Shown here piece by piece: positions 8,991-29,130 of a DNA stretch of 64,000 nucleotides. The notes under the pieces were generated by a model. That model was given only the letters and a program-made list of their open reading frames with translations, was not told the DNA's origin and ran no database searches. Position numbers and translations under genes: made by a program. The DNA is from Prado023 sp963753075 (GTDB taxonomy: Bacteria > Actinomycetota > Actinomycetes > S36-B12 > CAIYMF01). Position 1 is the first letter of the stretch, and the number at the start of each line of letters is the position of its first letter. The stretch lies in NCBI GenBank assembly GCA_963753075.1, contig CAVWAR010000002.1, positions 248,001-312,000 of the forward strand. Direction: 5' to 3'.

Positions 8991-9054
8991 GTTCTTCTCC
9001 TGATCGTCGTGCCGGTTCTCGCGAGGGCTTCCCGCGAGCCTGGCCGAACTGGAC

Positions 9055-9393
9055 TTACTTGGCCTTCTCGAGGATCTCCACCACGCGCCAGCGCTTGCTG
9101 GCCGACATGGGACGGGTCTCCATCACCAGGACACGATCGCCCACGCCGGCGGCGTTGGCCTCATCGTGCGCCTTGAGCTTGGAGGTGCGGCGCACCACCT
9201 TGCTGTAGATGCGGTGCTTGAAGCGGTCCTCGACAGCGACGACGACGGTCTTGTCCATCTTGTCGCTGACGACATACCCCTCACGGGTCTTGCGGTAACC
9301 CCGGGTGGCCTCATCGGCCCCGGACGTTGCCTTGTCCACGGATCCATCCGTGGCACTTGTGGTCGATGTCACTGCCTCATCCTTCGCACTCAT
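9055..9393 (-). CDS. rpsQ: 30S ribosomal protein S17
   Basis: S17 binds 16S rRNA early in assembly. The core (YVVSDKMDKTVVVAVEDR then KVVRRTSKLKAHDE) is preceded by about 35 residues of Ser/Thr/Asp/Ala-rich extension, making 112 residues against the usual 80-90. The long start overlaps rpmC by ATGA, which supports it. Confidence 0.95.
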   Translation of the reverse strand: MSAKDEAVTSTTSATDGSVDKATSGADEATRGYRKTREGYVVSDKMDKTVVVAVEDRFKHRIYSKVVRRTSKLKAHDEANAAGVGDRVLVMETRPMSASKRWRVVEILEKAK

Positions 9394-9623
9394 GCGGAGG
9401 CACCTGCCTCGGGCTCCGCGGTGATGCCGAGCTCGCGCTCACGCATCACGGTGTAGATGCGCGCGATGTCCTTCTTGACGGCGCGCAGTCGGCCATGGCT
9501 CTCCAACTGGCCCGTGGCGGCCTGGAAGCGCAGGTTGAACAGCTCCTCCTTGGCCTCACGCAGTTTGGTCACCAGGTCCTCGGTGTCAATGTTGCGCAGC
9601 TCGCCTGCGGTGGTCACAGCCAT
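9390..9623 (-). CDS. rpmC: 50S ribosomal protein L29
   Basis: L29 lies at the peptide exit tunnel and helps bind trigger factor and SRP. The 77-residue, mostly helical protein carries LREAKEELFNLRFQAATGQ and RLRAVKKDIARIYTVMRER, the L29 signature. It overlaps both rplP and rpsQ by a few bases. Confidence 0.97.
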   Translation of the reverse strand: MAVTTAGELRNIDTEDLVTKLREAKEELFNLRFQAATGQLESHGRLRAVKKDIARIYTVMRERELGITAEPEAGASA

Positions 9624-10042
9624 CAGTCCTCACCCACTTCACGCCGGACGATCCGGCACTTCATCGGCATCTTGTGCGCAGCGCGCAGAAGGGCCTCGCG
9701 AGCGACCTCCTCGTCGGGGTAGCTCAACTCGAACATGACACGACCGGGCTTCACATTGGCGACCCACCACTCCGGCGAGCCCTTGCCCGAACCCATCCGG
9801 GTCTCGGCCGGCTTCTTGGTCAGCGGCCGGTCCGGGTAGATGTTGATCCACACACGACCACCACGCTTGATGTGGCGGGTGATCGCGATACGTGCGCTCT
9901 CGATCTGCCGGTTGGTCACGTATGACGGCTCCAGGGCCATCAGGCCGTACTGGCCGAAGGTGACCTGGGTGCCACCCTTGGCCTGGCCGTGGCGATCGGG
10001 GCGGTGCTGCTTGCGGTACTTGACCCGCCTCGGGATCAACAT
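9623..10042 (-). CDS. rplP: 50S ribosomal protein L16
   Basis: L16 helps position the A-site tRNA acceptor arm. The 139-residue protein starts MLIPRRVKYRKQHRPDRHG and contains RIAITRHIKRGGRVWINIYP and ETRMGSGKGSPEWWVA. It lies 2 bp from rpsC. Confidence 0.98.
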   Translation of the reverse strand: MLIPRRVKYRKQHRPDRHGQAKGGTQVTFGQYGLMALEPSYVTNRQIESARIAITRHIKRGGRVWINIYPDRPLTKKPAETRMGSGKGSPEWWVANVKPGRVMFELSYPDEEVAREALLRAAHKMPMKCRIVRREVGED

Positions 10043-10044
10043 GC

Positions 10045-10827
<783 letters not shown>

Positions 10828-10831
10828 GGGG

Positions 10832-11188
10832 TCAGCCCTTCTTCACGGTCGCAGGACGCTCTGCGACGACAACGGTGATGTGGCTCGTGCGCTTCTTGAT
10901 GGGGTAGGCACGACCCTGGGCACGCGGACGGAACCGCTTCATGGTCGGTCCCTCATCCACATAGGCAGCCGAGACGTACAGGTTGGTCGTATCGGTGTGC
11001 TGGTGGTTGTTGACCGCGTTGGCGATGGCGCTGTCGAGCACCTTGCCGACCGGCTCGCTCGCTCCCTGTGGAGCGAACTGCAGCACGGCCTGCGCCTGCG
11101 CAGCCGGCAGTCCACGAATGAGGTCCACCACTCGGCGGGCCTTCATGGGCGTGACACGGACGAACCGCGCCTGGGCCCTGGCTTCCAT
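10832..11188 (-). CDS. rplV: 50S ribosomal protein L22
   Basis: L22 lines the exit tunnel through its beta-hairpin. The 118-residue protein contains RFVRVTPMKARRVVDLIRG and the hairpin KRFRPRAQGRAYPIKKRTSH. It follows rpsS after a 47-bp spacer. Confidence 0.97.
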   Translation of the reverse strand: MEARAQARFVRVTPMKARRVVDLIRGLPAAQAQAVLQFAPQGASEPVGKVLDSAIANAVNNHQHTDTTNLYVSAAYVDEGPTMKRFRPRAQGRAYPIKKRTSHITVVVAERPATVKKG

Positions 11189-11235
11189 CGCTTTCCCCTT
11201 GCTCTTTGAGTGTTCTTCTGCGGAAGGGCCGGCGC

Positions 11236-11517
11236 CTAGCGGCGCTTGGCCTTCCGGTCATCCCGGATGTGCCCACGGAACGTGCGCGTGGGGGCGAACT
11301 CGCCCAGCTTGTGGCCGACCATGTTCTCGGTGATGAACACCGGAACGTGCTTTCGGCCGTCGTGCACGGCGATGGTGTGGCCGAGCATGGTCGGCACGAT
11401 CATCGAACGGCGCGACCACGTCTTGATCACGGCTTTGGTGCCCTTCTCGTTCTGGACCTCCACCTTGTTGGCCAGGTGGTCGTCCACGAAGGGACCCTTC
11501 TTCAGACTGCGTGGCAT
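11236..11517 (-). CDS. rpsS: 30S ribosomal protein S19
   Basis: S19 is in the head of the small subunit near the A-site finger. The 93-residue protein starts MPRSLKKGPFVDDHL and shows VIKTWSRRSMIVPTMLGHTI and GEFAPTRTFRGHIRDDR. Confidence 0.98.
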   Translation of the reverse strand: MPRSLKKGPFVDDHLANKVEVQNEKGTKAVIKTWSRRSMIVPTMLGHTIAVHDGRKHVPVFITENMVGHKLGEFAPTRTFRGHIRDDRKAKRR

Positions 11518-11525
11518 GTCTATCC

Positions 11526-12362
11526 TCAGCGCTTCTTGCCGGTCTTGCGACGGCGGACGATGAACTTGTCGGACGGCTTGTGCGCCTTGCGGGTACGACC
11601 CTCGGGCTTGCCATTGGGGTTGACCGGGTGGCGACCGCCGGACGTCTTGCCCTCGCCACCACCATGTGGGTGGTCGACGGGGTTCATGGCGACACCGCGC
11701 ACCGTGGGCCGCTTGCCCTTCCAGCGCATGCGGCCGGCCTTGCCCCAGTTGATGTTCGACTGCTCGGCGTTGCCGACCTCGCCGATTGTGGCCCGGCAGC
11801 GCACGTCCACGTTGCGGATCTCGCCCGAAGGCATCCGCAGTTGGGCGTAGGGACCGTCCTTGGCCACGAGCTGCACGCTCGAGCCGGCAGATCGGGCGAT
11901 CTTCGCACCGCCCCCAGGACGCAGCTCCACGGCATGGATCACCGTGCCGACCGGGATGTTGCGCAGCGGCAGGTTGTTGCCCGGCTTGATGTCCGCGGAC
12001 GGTCCGGTCTCGACCCGATCACCCTTCTTGAGCTTGCTCGGTGCCACGATGTAGCGCTTGTCCCCGTCGGCGAAGTGCAGCAGGGCGATGTTGGACGTGC
12101 GGTTGGGGTCGTACTCGATCTCCGCGACCTTGGCCGGCACCCCGTCCTTGTCCGAGCGCTTGAAGTCGATGACCCGGTAGGCGCGCTTGTGCCCGCCGCC
12201 CTGGTGCCTGGTCGTGATCCGACCCGAGTTGTTGCGCCCGCCCTTCTTGGGCAGGGGCTCGACCAGTGACTTCTCCGGCGTGGACCGGGTGATCTCCACG
12301 AAGTCGGACACCGACGAGCCACGACGGCCCGGCGTTGTCGGCTTGTACTTGCGGATTCCCAT
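11526..12362 (-). CDS. rplB: 50S ribosomal protein L2
   Basis: L2 is a primary rRNA-binding protein required for subunit association and peptidyl transfer. The 278-residue reading begins MGIRKYKPTTPGRRG and includes the conserved NPVDHPHGGGEGKTSGGRHP near the C-terminus with the catalytically implicated histidine. The frame is open further upstream but that sequence belongs to rplW in another frame. Confidence 0.98.
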   Translation of the reverse strand: MGIRKYKPTTPGRRGSSVSDFVEITRSTPEKSLVEPLPKKGGRNNSGRITTRHQGGGHKRAYRVIDFKRSDKDGVPAKVAEIEYDPNRTSNIALLHFADGDKRYIVAPSKLKKGDRVETGPSADIKPGNNLPLRNIPVGTVIHAVELRPGGGAKIARSAGSSVQLVAKDGPYAQLRMPSGEIRNVDVRCRATIGEVGNAEQSNINWGKAGRMRWKGKRPTVRGVAMNPVDHPHGGGEGKTSGGRHPVNPNGKPEGRTRKAHKPSDKFIVRRRKTGKKR

Positions 12363-12393
12363 GAGGTTCCTCGTTCTGCTCAGGTGGTCCCGG

Positions 12394-12693
12394 TCAACTG
12401 ACCGGGCCGCCGAAGATGTCGATTCGGTCACCCGCGGCCACGGAGACGATCGCGCGCTTCGTGCTCGCACGGCGGCCGTAGCCCCGGCGAGTACGAACGC
12501 GCTTGCCCTCGCGGTTCTGGGTGTTGACGGACAGGACCCGCACGCCGAAGACCTGCTCCACGGCGATCTTGATCTCAGTCTTGTTGGCGTCCGGGTTGAC
12601 GATGAACGTGTACTTGTTCTCGTCGAGCAGCCCGTAGCTCTTCTCGGAGATGACCGGGGCGATCAGCACGTCCCGGTGGTCGGCGACCCTCAC
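12394..12693 (-). CDS. rplW: 50S ribosomal protein L23
   Basis: L23 is at the tunnel exit and is the main docking site for trigger factor and SRP. The 99-residue protein contains VLIAPVISEKSYGLLDENKY and ANKTEIKIAVEQVFGVRVLSV. Its start overlaps the end of rplD. Confidence 0.97.
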   Translation of the reverse strand: MRVADHRDVLIAPVISEKSYGLLDENKYTFIVNPDANKTEIKIAVEQVFGVRVLSVNTQNREGKRVRTRRGYGRRASTKRAIVSVAAGDRIDIFGGPVS

Positions 12694-13403
12694 TTGGCTG
12701 CCTCCTGGTCGGTCTCGGTCTCGATCGTGGCGGCCTCGGTCGAGGTGGCCACGGCCTTGGCCCCCTTGCCCTTGGTCGGGCCGGACAGGAACGCCTTCAG
12801 CGCAGCTTCGGTGAAGACCACGTCATCGCTGCACAGCACGTCATAGGTGTTGAGCTGATCGGCCACGAGCAGGTGCACGCCGGGGGCGTTGCGCAGGCTC
12901 TTCCAGCCGACGATGTCCTCGCGCTCGACCACGACCAGAACGTTCGGACGCGCCGAGATTGCGGTGACCGTGGCGATGGCGCCCTTGGTCGAGGGCACAG
13001 CACCGTCCACGACCGCGCTGATCACGTGCACCCGACCGTTGCGGGCACGGTCCGAGAGCGCACCGCGCAGGGCGGCGGCCTTCATCTTCTTGGGGGTCCG
13101 CTGCTCGTAGTCACGCGGCGTGGGGCCGTGCACCACGCCACCACCGGTGAACTGCGGTGCGCGGATCGAGCCCTGACGGGCGCGACCGGTCCCCTTCTGC
13201 TTGTACGGCTTGCGACCACCACCGCGGACCTCGGCCCGGTTCTTGGTGTCGTGGGTTCCCTGACGGGCTGCAGCCAGCTGTGCGGTGACCACCTGGTGGA
13301 TCAGCGGCACGTTGACCTGCACGTCGAAGACCTCTGCGGGAAGCTCCACCGAACCGGCGGAGGCGCCCGACGGGGTCAGCACGTCGATGCTCGACATCGT
13401 CAT
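12690..13403 (-). CDS. rplD: 50S ribosomal protein L4
   Basis: L4 is an early assembly protein whose loop lines the exit tunnel; in enterobacteria it also represses the S10 operon. At 237 residues it shows the loop region GGGRKPYKQKGTGRARQGS, then GGGVVHGPTPRDYEQRTPKK, and an acidic/Thr-rich C-terminal extension. The first ATG overlaps the rplC stop; a second ATG two codons later is an alternative. Confidence 0.96.
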   Translation of the reverse strand: MTMSSIDVLTPSGASAGSVELPAEVFDVQVNVPLIHQVVTAQLAAARQGTHDTKNRAEVRGGGRKPYKQKGTGRARQGSIRAPQFTGGGVVHGPTPRDYEQRTPKKMKAAALRGALSDRARNGRVHVISAVVDGAVPSTKGAIATVTAISARPNVLVVVEREDIVGWKSLRNAPGVHLLVADQLNTYDVLCSDDVVFTEAALKAFLSGPTKGKGAKAVATSTEAATIETETDQEAAK

Positions 13404-14044
13404 GCCTCCTTCGTGGCGGTTCGGACGAAGACCAGGCCACCCTTGGGGCCGGGCACTGCGCCCTTGATGAGGATCAGGCCGTTCTCGGCGTCCACGGCCT
13501 GGACGGTCATGCCCTGGGTCGTCTGGCGCACGCCGCCCATGCGGCCCGCCATCCGCACGCCCTTGAACACCCGTCCCGGAGTGGCGCAGGCGCCGATGGA
13601 GCCCGGCTTGCGGTGGTTGCGGTGCGCACCGTGGCTGGCACCCATCCCGTGGAACCCGTGCCGCTTCATGACGCCCGCGAAGCCCTTGCCCTTGGTCGTG
13701 CCGACGACGTCGATCGTCTGGCCCGCCTCGAACAGCTCGGCGCTGAGCTCCTGGCCCGGCGTGTAGCTGGTGGCGTCGTCGGTGCGGATCTCCACGAGGT
13801 GCCGCCGCGGCGTGACGCCAGCCTTGGCGAAGTGCCCGCCCTGCGGCTTGGTCACCTTGCGCGGATCGATCGCCCCGTAGGCGATCTGCACGGCCTCGTA
13901 GCCATCGACCTCAGGAGTGCGCACCTGGGTCACGACGCATGGCCCAGCCTTGACCACGGTGACGGGTACGACGCGGTTGGCGTCGTCCCACACCTGGGTC
14001 ATGCCGAGCTTCTCGCCCAGGAGGCCCTTGACGTTGGTAGTCAT
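13400..14044 (-). CDS. rplC: 50S ribosomal protein L3
   Basis: L3 binds near the peptidyl transferase centre and starts large-subunit assembly. The 214-residue protein starts MTTNVKGLLGEKLGMTQVWDD and includes GKGFAGVMKRHGFHGMGASHG and the C-terminal VDAENGLILIKGAVPGPKGG. I place the start at 14044, just after rpsJ; more upstream codons overlap rpsJ. Confidence 0.97.
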   Translation of the reverse strand: MTTNVKGLLGEKLGMTQVWDDANRVVPVTVVKAGPCVVTQVRTPEVDGYEAVQIAYGAIDPRKVTKPQGGHFAKAGVTPRRHLVEIRTDDATSYTPGQELSAELFEAGQTIDVVGTTKGKGFAGVMKRHGFHGMGASHGAHRNHRKPGSIGACATPGRVFKGVRMAGRMGGVRQTTQGMTVQAVDAENGLILIKGAVPGPKGGLVFVRTATKEA

Positions 14045-14057
14045 CTGACCAGTTCCT

Positions 14058-14366
14058 CTACAGCTTGATCTCGATGTCGACACCCGCCGGCAGGTCGAGT
14101 CGCATGAGCGAGTCAACCGTCTTCGGCGTGGGGTCGATGATGTCGATCAGCCGCTTGTGCGTGCGCATCTCGAAGTGCTCGCGGCTGTCCTTGTACTTGT
14201 GGGGCGAACGGATGACGCAGTAGACGTTCTTCTCCGTCGGCAGCGGCACCGGGCCGGCAACCTGCGCACCAGTTCGCGTCACCGTCTCGACGATCTTGCG
14301 CGCCGAGGTATCGATGACCTCATGGTCGTATGCCTTGAGCCTGATGCGGATCTTCTGTCCCGCCAT
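14058..14366 (-). CDS. rpsJ: 30S ribosomal protein S10
   Basis: First gene of the S10 cluster. S10 is a small-subunit head protein and, with NusB, part of antitermination complexes. The 102-residue protein reads MAGQKIRIRLKAYDHEVID then PLPTEKNVYCVIRSPHKYKDS. It follows the tuf terminator, so it should have its own promoter in 14367-14438, which I cannot pin down. Confidence 0.98.
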   Translation of the reverse strand: MAGQKIRIRLKAYDHEVIDTSARKIVETVTRTGAQVAGPVPLPTEKNVYCVIRSPHKYKDSREHFEMRTHKRLIDIIDPTPKTVDSLMRLDLPAGVDIEIKL

Positions 14367-14438
14367 GGTGGCTTCGCCTGTCCTTCTCTTTCAGTGGCCG
14401 GATGACCGGCCGGTGTACCTGGCTGCCTTCGGTCCGTT

Positions 14439-14478
14439 CGATGGGGCGCGACGGCGAACAGTGCCGCCACGCCCCATC
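14439..14478 (-). terminator. Terminator-like hairpin after tuf
   Basis: CGATGGGGCG pairs with CGCCCCATCG about 30 bases later, with an inner GGC/GCC extension, immediately past the tuf stop codon at 14491. There is no U tract. It marks the boundary between the str and S10 transcription units. Confidence 0.7.
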
Positions 14479-14490
14479 GCGCGGTGTGTG

Positions 14491-15686
<1,196 letters not shown>

Positions 15687-15902
15687 TGGGGTCCCTCCTC
15701 AGGACTGTGGACCCGCCTGGCGACGTGGTCCGAATCTCTTGTGGTCAGTCTTCTTGTCGTGCCCCGAAGTGGGCTCCCGCACTCTGTGAGGTCACTCACC
15801 CCGGTTGTTACTTGGGGTCGATACTGGTGGTGCTGTGTCGGTGCCTACTCGCCCTTCGCCTTCGCGATGCCGTGGCTCAGCTCAGAACTCGTTCGCATTC
15901 GC
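15687..15902 (-). other. fusA-tuf intergenic region
   Basis: These 216 bp hold the tuf ribosome-binding site (GAGGAGG next to the GTG), a small hairpin around GGGAGCCCACTTCGGGGC, and a second copy of the last 23 bases of fusA (see repeat). No open frame of its own looks real. Confidence 0.6.
15847..15869 (-). repeat. 23-bp direct repeat, copy of fusA 3' end
   Basis: The 23 bases ACTCGCCCTTCGCCTTCGCG plus ATG occur here and again at 15905-15927, where they encode the last codons of fusA (IAKAKGE then stop). The copies are 58 bp apart in the same orientation. This copy would also end in a stop (TAG). Confidence 0.85.
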
Positions 15903-18012
<2,110 letters not shown>

Positions 18013-18045
18013 GATCGAACTCCGAATCTCAAGTGTGGGGTGGGG

Positions 18046-18516
18046 TTACCAGCGGTAGTGCGCGAAGGCCTTGTTGGCCTCAGCCATCTTGTGGGTGTCT
18101 TCGCGCTTCTTCACCGCGGCGCCCAGGCCGTTGGACGCGTCCAGGATCTCGTTCATCAGCCGCTCGGTCATGGTCTTCTCGCGGCGGGCGCGGGAGTAGC
18201 CGACCAGCCAGCGCAGGGCCAGCGTGTGAGCGCGGGCCGGCTTGACCTCGACGGCACCTGGTAGGTCGCGCCACCGACGCGGCGGCTGCGCACCTCGAGC
18301 GTCGGCCGGACGTTGTCCAGGCGCACGCTTGAGCGTGATCACCGGATCGGTGCCGTTCTTCTCGCGGCAGCCCTCGAGCGCGCCGTAGACGATGCGCTCG
18401 GCCGTGGACTTCTTGCCGTCCACCAGGATCTTGTTGACCAGCTGGGTCACGACCGGCGAGCCGTAGACCGGATCGACGATGACGGGACGCTTGGCGGCGG
18501 GGCCCTTGCGCGGCAT
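18046..18516 (-). CDS. rpsG: 30S ribosomal protein S7 (two compensating frameshifts as given)
   Basis: S7 organises the small-subunit head and the E site. Both ends are normal: [20 protein letters not shown] and [20 protein letters not shown] at the N-terminus, [20 protein letters not shown] at the C-terminus. Between roughly 18320 (one extra base) and 18252 (one missing base) about 23 codons are read in the wrong frame, where [23 protein letters not shown] sequence is expected. Net length stays 156 aa, the family norm. The start overlaps the rpsL stop (TGATG). Confidence 0.93.
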
Positions 18517-18890
18517 CAGCTCTTCTCCTTCTTCGCGCCGTAGCGGCTGCGGGCCTGCTTGCGGCTCTTGACGCCCTGGGTGTCGAGCGATCCGCGCACG
18601 ATCTTGTAGCGCACACCCGGCAGGTCCTTCACACGGCCACCGCGCACGAGCACGATGGAGTGCTCCTGCAGGTTGTGGCCGACGCCCGGGATGTAGGCGG
18701 TGACCTCGATGCCGCTGCTCAGGCGGACACGGGCGACCTTGCGCAGGGCCGAGTTCGGCTTCTTGGGCGTGGTCGTGTAGACGCGCGTGCAGACGCCGCG
18801 ACGCTGCGGGCTGCCCTTCAGCGCAGGCGTCTTGTTCTTCGCGACCTTGTCCTGCCGGCCCTTGCGGACCAGCTGCTGGATCGTGGGCAC
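18516..18890 (-). CDS. rpsL: 30S ribosomal protein S12
   Basis: S12 is at the decoding centre and affects accuracy. The 124-residue protein begins PTIQQLVRKGRQDKVAKN from a GTG start. The streptomycin-related lysines are wild type (TTTPKKPNSALRK and LPGVRYKIVRG). It is intact although the three genes downstream of it are full of indels. Confidence 0.97.
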   Translation of the reverse strand: MPTIQQLVRKGRQDKVAKNKTPALKGSPQRRGVCTRVYTTTPKKPNSALRKVARVRLSSGIEVTAYIPGVGHNLQEHSIVLVRGGRVKDLPGVRYKIVRGSLDTQGVKSRKQARSRYGAKKEKS

Positions 18891-19204
18891 TTGTACTCCG
18901 GTGCGTAGAGGTAGTCATGGTCGTGTGCCCGGAAAGACCGATTCGCCGCTCCCACGCGGTCGGGCGTGTCGCGCCCGTTTCCGGTTGCGATCGATTCCGA
19001 TCCCAGGGTGGATCCGCCGATGTCTCCCACCACCGCCCGTGAGGGCCGCGGACCCGCAGGCCGGCCGCCTTGGTAGGCGTCCTGGCCACTGCAGGGTGCG
19101 GGGAAGCACGCAGTGCATCCGTGCGGCGCCCGGTGATTCCCAGGCACAGTCCACGAGGATACCGTCTGAGGACCGAGCAGGCCAAATCGCGACTTGACTC
19201 ACGA
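18891..19204 (-). other. Upstream region of the rpsL-rpsG-fusA-tuf operon
   Basis: About 310 bp with no convincing gene. It contains the candidate str promoter at 19156-19185 and would form a leader of roughly 260 nt before rpsL. The left end of the insertion sequence lies immediately upstream. Confidence 0.6.
19156..19185 (-). promoter_or_regulatory. Candidate promoter of the str operon
   Basis: On the minus strand TTGGCC (-35, 19180-19185), an 18-bp spacer and TATCCT (-10, 19156-19161) resemble a sigma-A promoter and match the style of the rpoB and rplJ promoters in this window. The IS end is only about 20 bp upstream of the -35. Confidence 0.5.
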
Positions 19205-19252
19205 AAGATGATCGCGAACTGGAGCGCTTGCCTCAGTTGGTTGTGATCGCGA
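19205..19252 (+). repeat. Left terminal inverted repeat of the IS
   Basis: This end contains two direct copies of GATCGCGAA about 30 bp apart, with TGCCTCA between. The arrangement is mirrored at the right end. Confidence 0.75.
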
Positions 19253-19329
19253 AGCGCAGGGGGGCGTGTCGCGGTGGCCAGGTGGTGGTGGGGCTGGTGG
19301 TTCGCTCTCAGGTCGTGAGGGAGCTGTCG

Positions 19330-20525
19330 ATGGCCACCAGGCGGGAACTGACCAAGGTGTACGCGCGGGAGTAGCAGCGGGCGAGCAAGAAGGCCAAGGG
19401 GGTGATGCTCGACGAGTTGTGCGCAGCGACGGGCTGGTCACGGGTGAACGCCCGACGCGCGATCCGCCAGGCCCTGGCCCGCAAGGGCCGTGCCGGGGCG
19501 CAGCCACGCAAGCCGCGCCCGCGGAAGTACTCCTACGACGCGTTGAAGGTCCTGGAACAGGTGTGGACCCTCAGCGGTGAGCCGTGCGGCAAGTACCTGG
19601 CCCCGGTCATGGGCGACACCGTGGAACGCCTGCTGCGATTCCGGGAGCTCGGCAAGGTCGCCGACCGGGTCAGCGACCAGGTGCTGGCCGAGGTGCAGGC
19701 GATGTCACCGGCCACGATCGATCGCTACCTGGCCCCGGTCAAGGCCGCCCGCTACCCGCAGGCGAAGTCCACGCGACCCGCCCCGGGCTGATCCTGCGTG
19801 CCTCGATCCCGCTGCGCACCGCGATGGACGGATTCCCCGGCACACCGGGCTATCTGGAGATCGACACCGTCGCGCACTGCGGGCACCGCAACGAGGGCGA
19901 ATACCTGGTCACCATCAACGCCACGGACCCCTACCTCGGATGGGGCGTGACCCGGACCGTGCGCAACAAGGCATTCGTGCACATGAAAGCCGGCATGGAC
20001 CACATCCTGGCCACCTACCCGATCCCCCTGGTGGGAGTCGATTTCGACAACGGTAGCGAGTTCCTGAACTGGGGGATGATCGCCTGGTGCGATGACCAAG
20101 CCATCCCCACGATCACCAGGTCCCGACCCTACGAGCACAACGACAACGCCCACGTCGAGCAACGAAACGGCGACTGGGTCCGCCGACACGCCTTCCGCTA
20201 CCGCTACGAGACCACCGCCGAGCTCGAGGACCTGAACCTGCTCTGGACCCAGGTCATGGCCCGCAAGAACCACCTGCTGCCCTGCGTCAAAGCCACCGGC
20301 TGGACCCAGACCAGCTCCGGACGCAACAAGCGGGTCTATGACCAGCCCGCCACCCCCTACGCCCGACTCCTGTCCAGCGGAGCGCTCACCGGACCGAAGG
20401 CCCAACGCCTCGCCGACGTCCACCACGACCTCAACCCCGCCGCGATCACCCGCAAGATCAACACCATCCAGAACCGGCTCCTCGACTCCGCACGCGAGCG
20501 CACCCACACCAGAGCCCAAGCCTGA
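19330..20525 (+). pseudogene. Disrupted DDE (integrase-type) transposase
   Basis: The N-terminal part reads MATRRELTKVYARE, then a TAG at 19372, then QRASKKAKGVMLDELCAATG with a helix-turn-helix-like segment. Near 19771 the frame changes (TCCACGCGACCC; two extra bases or one missing). The second part carries the catalytic core: Asp in YLEIDTVAHCGH, Asp in GVDFDNGSEF and Glu in NAHVEQRNGDWVRRH. Corrected length is about 397 aa. Both lesions make it inactive as written. They resemble the errors in the neighbouring tuf and fusA genes, so the element may be intact in reality. Confidence 0.85.
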
Positions 20526-20534
20526 CCCCCAGCA

Positions 20535-20581
20535 CGCGATCAAAACACATGAGGCACGCGCTCACCCTTCGCGATCACCTT
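20535..20581 (-). repeat. Right terminal inverted repeat of the IS
   Basis: Reverse complement matches the left end: AAGGTGATCGCGAA, GAGCGC, TGCCTCA, TGATCGCG in the same order and spacing, with scattered mismatches. Confidence 0.75.
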
Positions 20582-20669
20582 GACATGAGGCAAGACGAAT
20601 CGCGGTGCGAACGTGCTCGCGCCTCAGCGGCCGCGGAGCAGCGGGGCCACGTCCGCGAACGCGCAGCCG

Positions 20670-21392
20670 CTAGAACTGCGTGCTGCCGTCGAGGTCGGTG
20701 ATGATGGTGGCCTCCGACGCGAACACAATCAGCGCGATGAGGACGATCAGCCCGAGGATGCTCGCCACGATGTTGATCCACGAGATGACCTTCGTGGCGG
20801 TGTTCATCCCCCGGCCCGTGAGGCGCCCGCCGGAGGCGTCGATGGCCCGGTTGGACTGCCCTGCCAGCACCAGCGCGATGATCGCCGTGACGAACGGGCA
20901 CACCACCCAGGACGAGATCGACAGGATGAGTCCGACGACGGCCTTGGTGTCGGTCTGCGGGGCGGCGGCGTACCCGACGGCCTCGTAGCCCTGCGGCGGG
21001 TACCCGGGGGGCGGGTAGTCAGAGGGGGTCGCAGGGTAGCCGCCCTGCACCGGTGGCGGCCCGTAGCCGTAGCCCGGGGCCGGCGGCGGCGGAGCGGCCC
21101 ATCCGTCCGGGGGAGGTGGCGGGGCGTATCCGGGGTAGCTGCCTGCGGGCGGGGCCCCTGCGGGCGGCTGCGCGGGCCAGCCGGCCGGCCCTGGATAGCC
21201 CGAGGGCGGCCCGGGCGGCGGTGGTATGGGGGTAGCAGGGGGCGGCACGTTGGTGCCCTCAGGTGCTGCGGCGTCTTGCGGCCCCGCTTCCGGGGCGGCA
21301 GCGTCCGGGGCTTCGGGGGGCGCAGGTTCAGGGGAGTCAGGCGTCAGGGCGCTGTCGTCAGTGGGCTCCGGGGGTCCTGGCTGCAGTGACAC
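20670..21392 (-). CDS. Proline-rich DUF4190-like membrane protein
   Basis: About 240 residues. The first 150 are Pro/Gly/Tyr/Ala-rich and low-complexity (repeats such as PPPG, GYPP, PPPP), followed by a DUF4190-like module of two membrane segments (VGLILSISSWVVCPFVTAII and INIVASILGLIVLIALIVF) linked by a soluble loop with LAGQSNRAID. Such proteins are common in actinobacteria, of unknown function, anchored with the Pro-rich part probably cytoplasmic. The start is uncertain: the frame is open to 21419 and I choose a GTG at 21392. It lies between rpoC and the IS on the same strand. Confidence 0.7.
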   Translation of the reverse strand: MSLQPGPPEPTDDSALTPDSPEPAPPEAPDAAAPEAGPQDAAAPEGTNVPPPATPIPPPPGPPSGYPGPAGWPAQPPAGAPPAGSYPGYAPPPPPDGWAAPPPPAPGYGYGPPPVQGGYPATPSDYPPPGYPPQGYEAVGYAAAPQTDTKAVVGLILSISSWVVCPFVTAIIALVLAGQSNRAIDASGGRLTGRGMNTATKVISWINIVASILGLIVLIALIVFASEATIITDLDGSTQF

Positions 21393-21522
21393 ACCACTGA
21401 TCCTAGCCCGAAGCGCCACGGCGGCATCGGCTCAGCCGCGAGGTCGCCCACCGACGTGCCCCGGGAACGCCTCAGGGGCGGTGGGACCGCGTTGGTCCAC
21501 ACCGCCCCTGAGGGCGTCGTGC

Positions 21523-25401
<3,879 letters not shown>

Positions 25402-25488
25402 GGTGGGTTCCTTAGGTTCGTGTGCGGGTCGTCGTCATGTGTGGCGGTGGTGATCCGGGCCAGCTCGGCTGCACCCGGATCCCGCCGA

Positions 25489-28974
<3,486 letters not shown>

Positions 28975-29101
28975 GACAGGTCCTTCCAGGACGGTTCACT
29001 GCGGTCGGCACGCTGACTCGGGCCCCGGTCACGCAGCAGGACTGCGGGCATGACTCACGAAGGAGGATCAGTGCTGGGGATGAAGGACAGCGCAAAGCGG
29101 C

Positions 29102-29130
29102 AGCATACCCTGTTGGGCAGCCGCTGTCGA
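29102..29130 (-). promoter_or_regulatory. Promoter of rpoB-rpoC
   Basis: TCGACA (29125-29130), exactly 17 bp, then TATGCT (29102-29107) on the minus strand fit a sigma-A promoter. Transcription would start near 29095, giving a leader of about 120 nt. Confidence 0.65.

Larger units (their letters stand above)
19205..20581 (+). mobile_element. Insertion sequence with about 48-bp imperfect inverted repeats
   Basis: The left end (from AAGATGATCGCGAA) and the reverse complement of the right end (AAGGTGATCGCGAA) align over about 48 bp, sharing GAGCGC, TGCCTCA and a second TGATCGCG. Inside is one disrupted DDE transposase gene. I could not identify a target-site duplication. The element sits between the DUF4190-like gene and the str-operon promoter. 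I do not assign a family name. Confidence 0.8.

Noticed and set aside
19765..19795. Programmed -1 frameshift in the transposase.
   Set aside because: No slippery A/T-rich heptamer or downstream structure is apparent, and the gene also has an upstream stop codon; error or decay is simpler.
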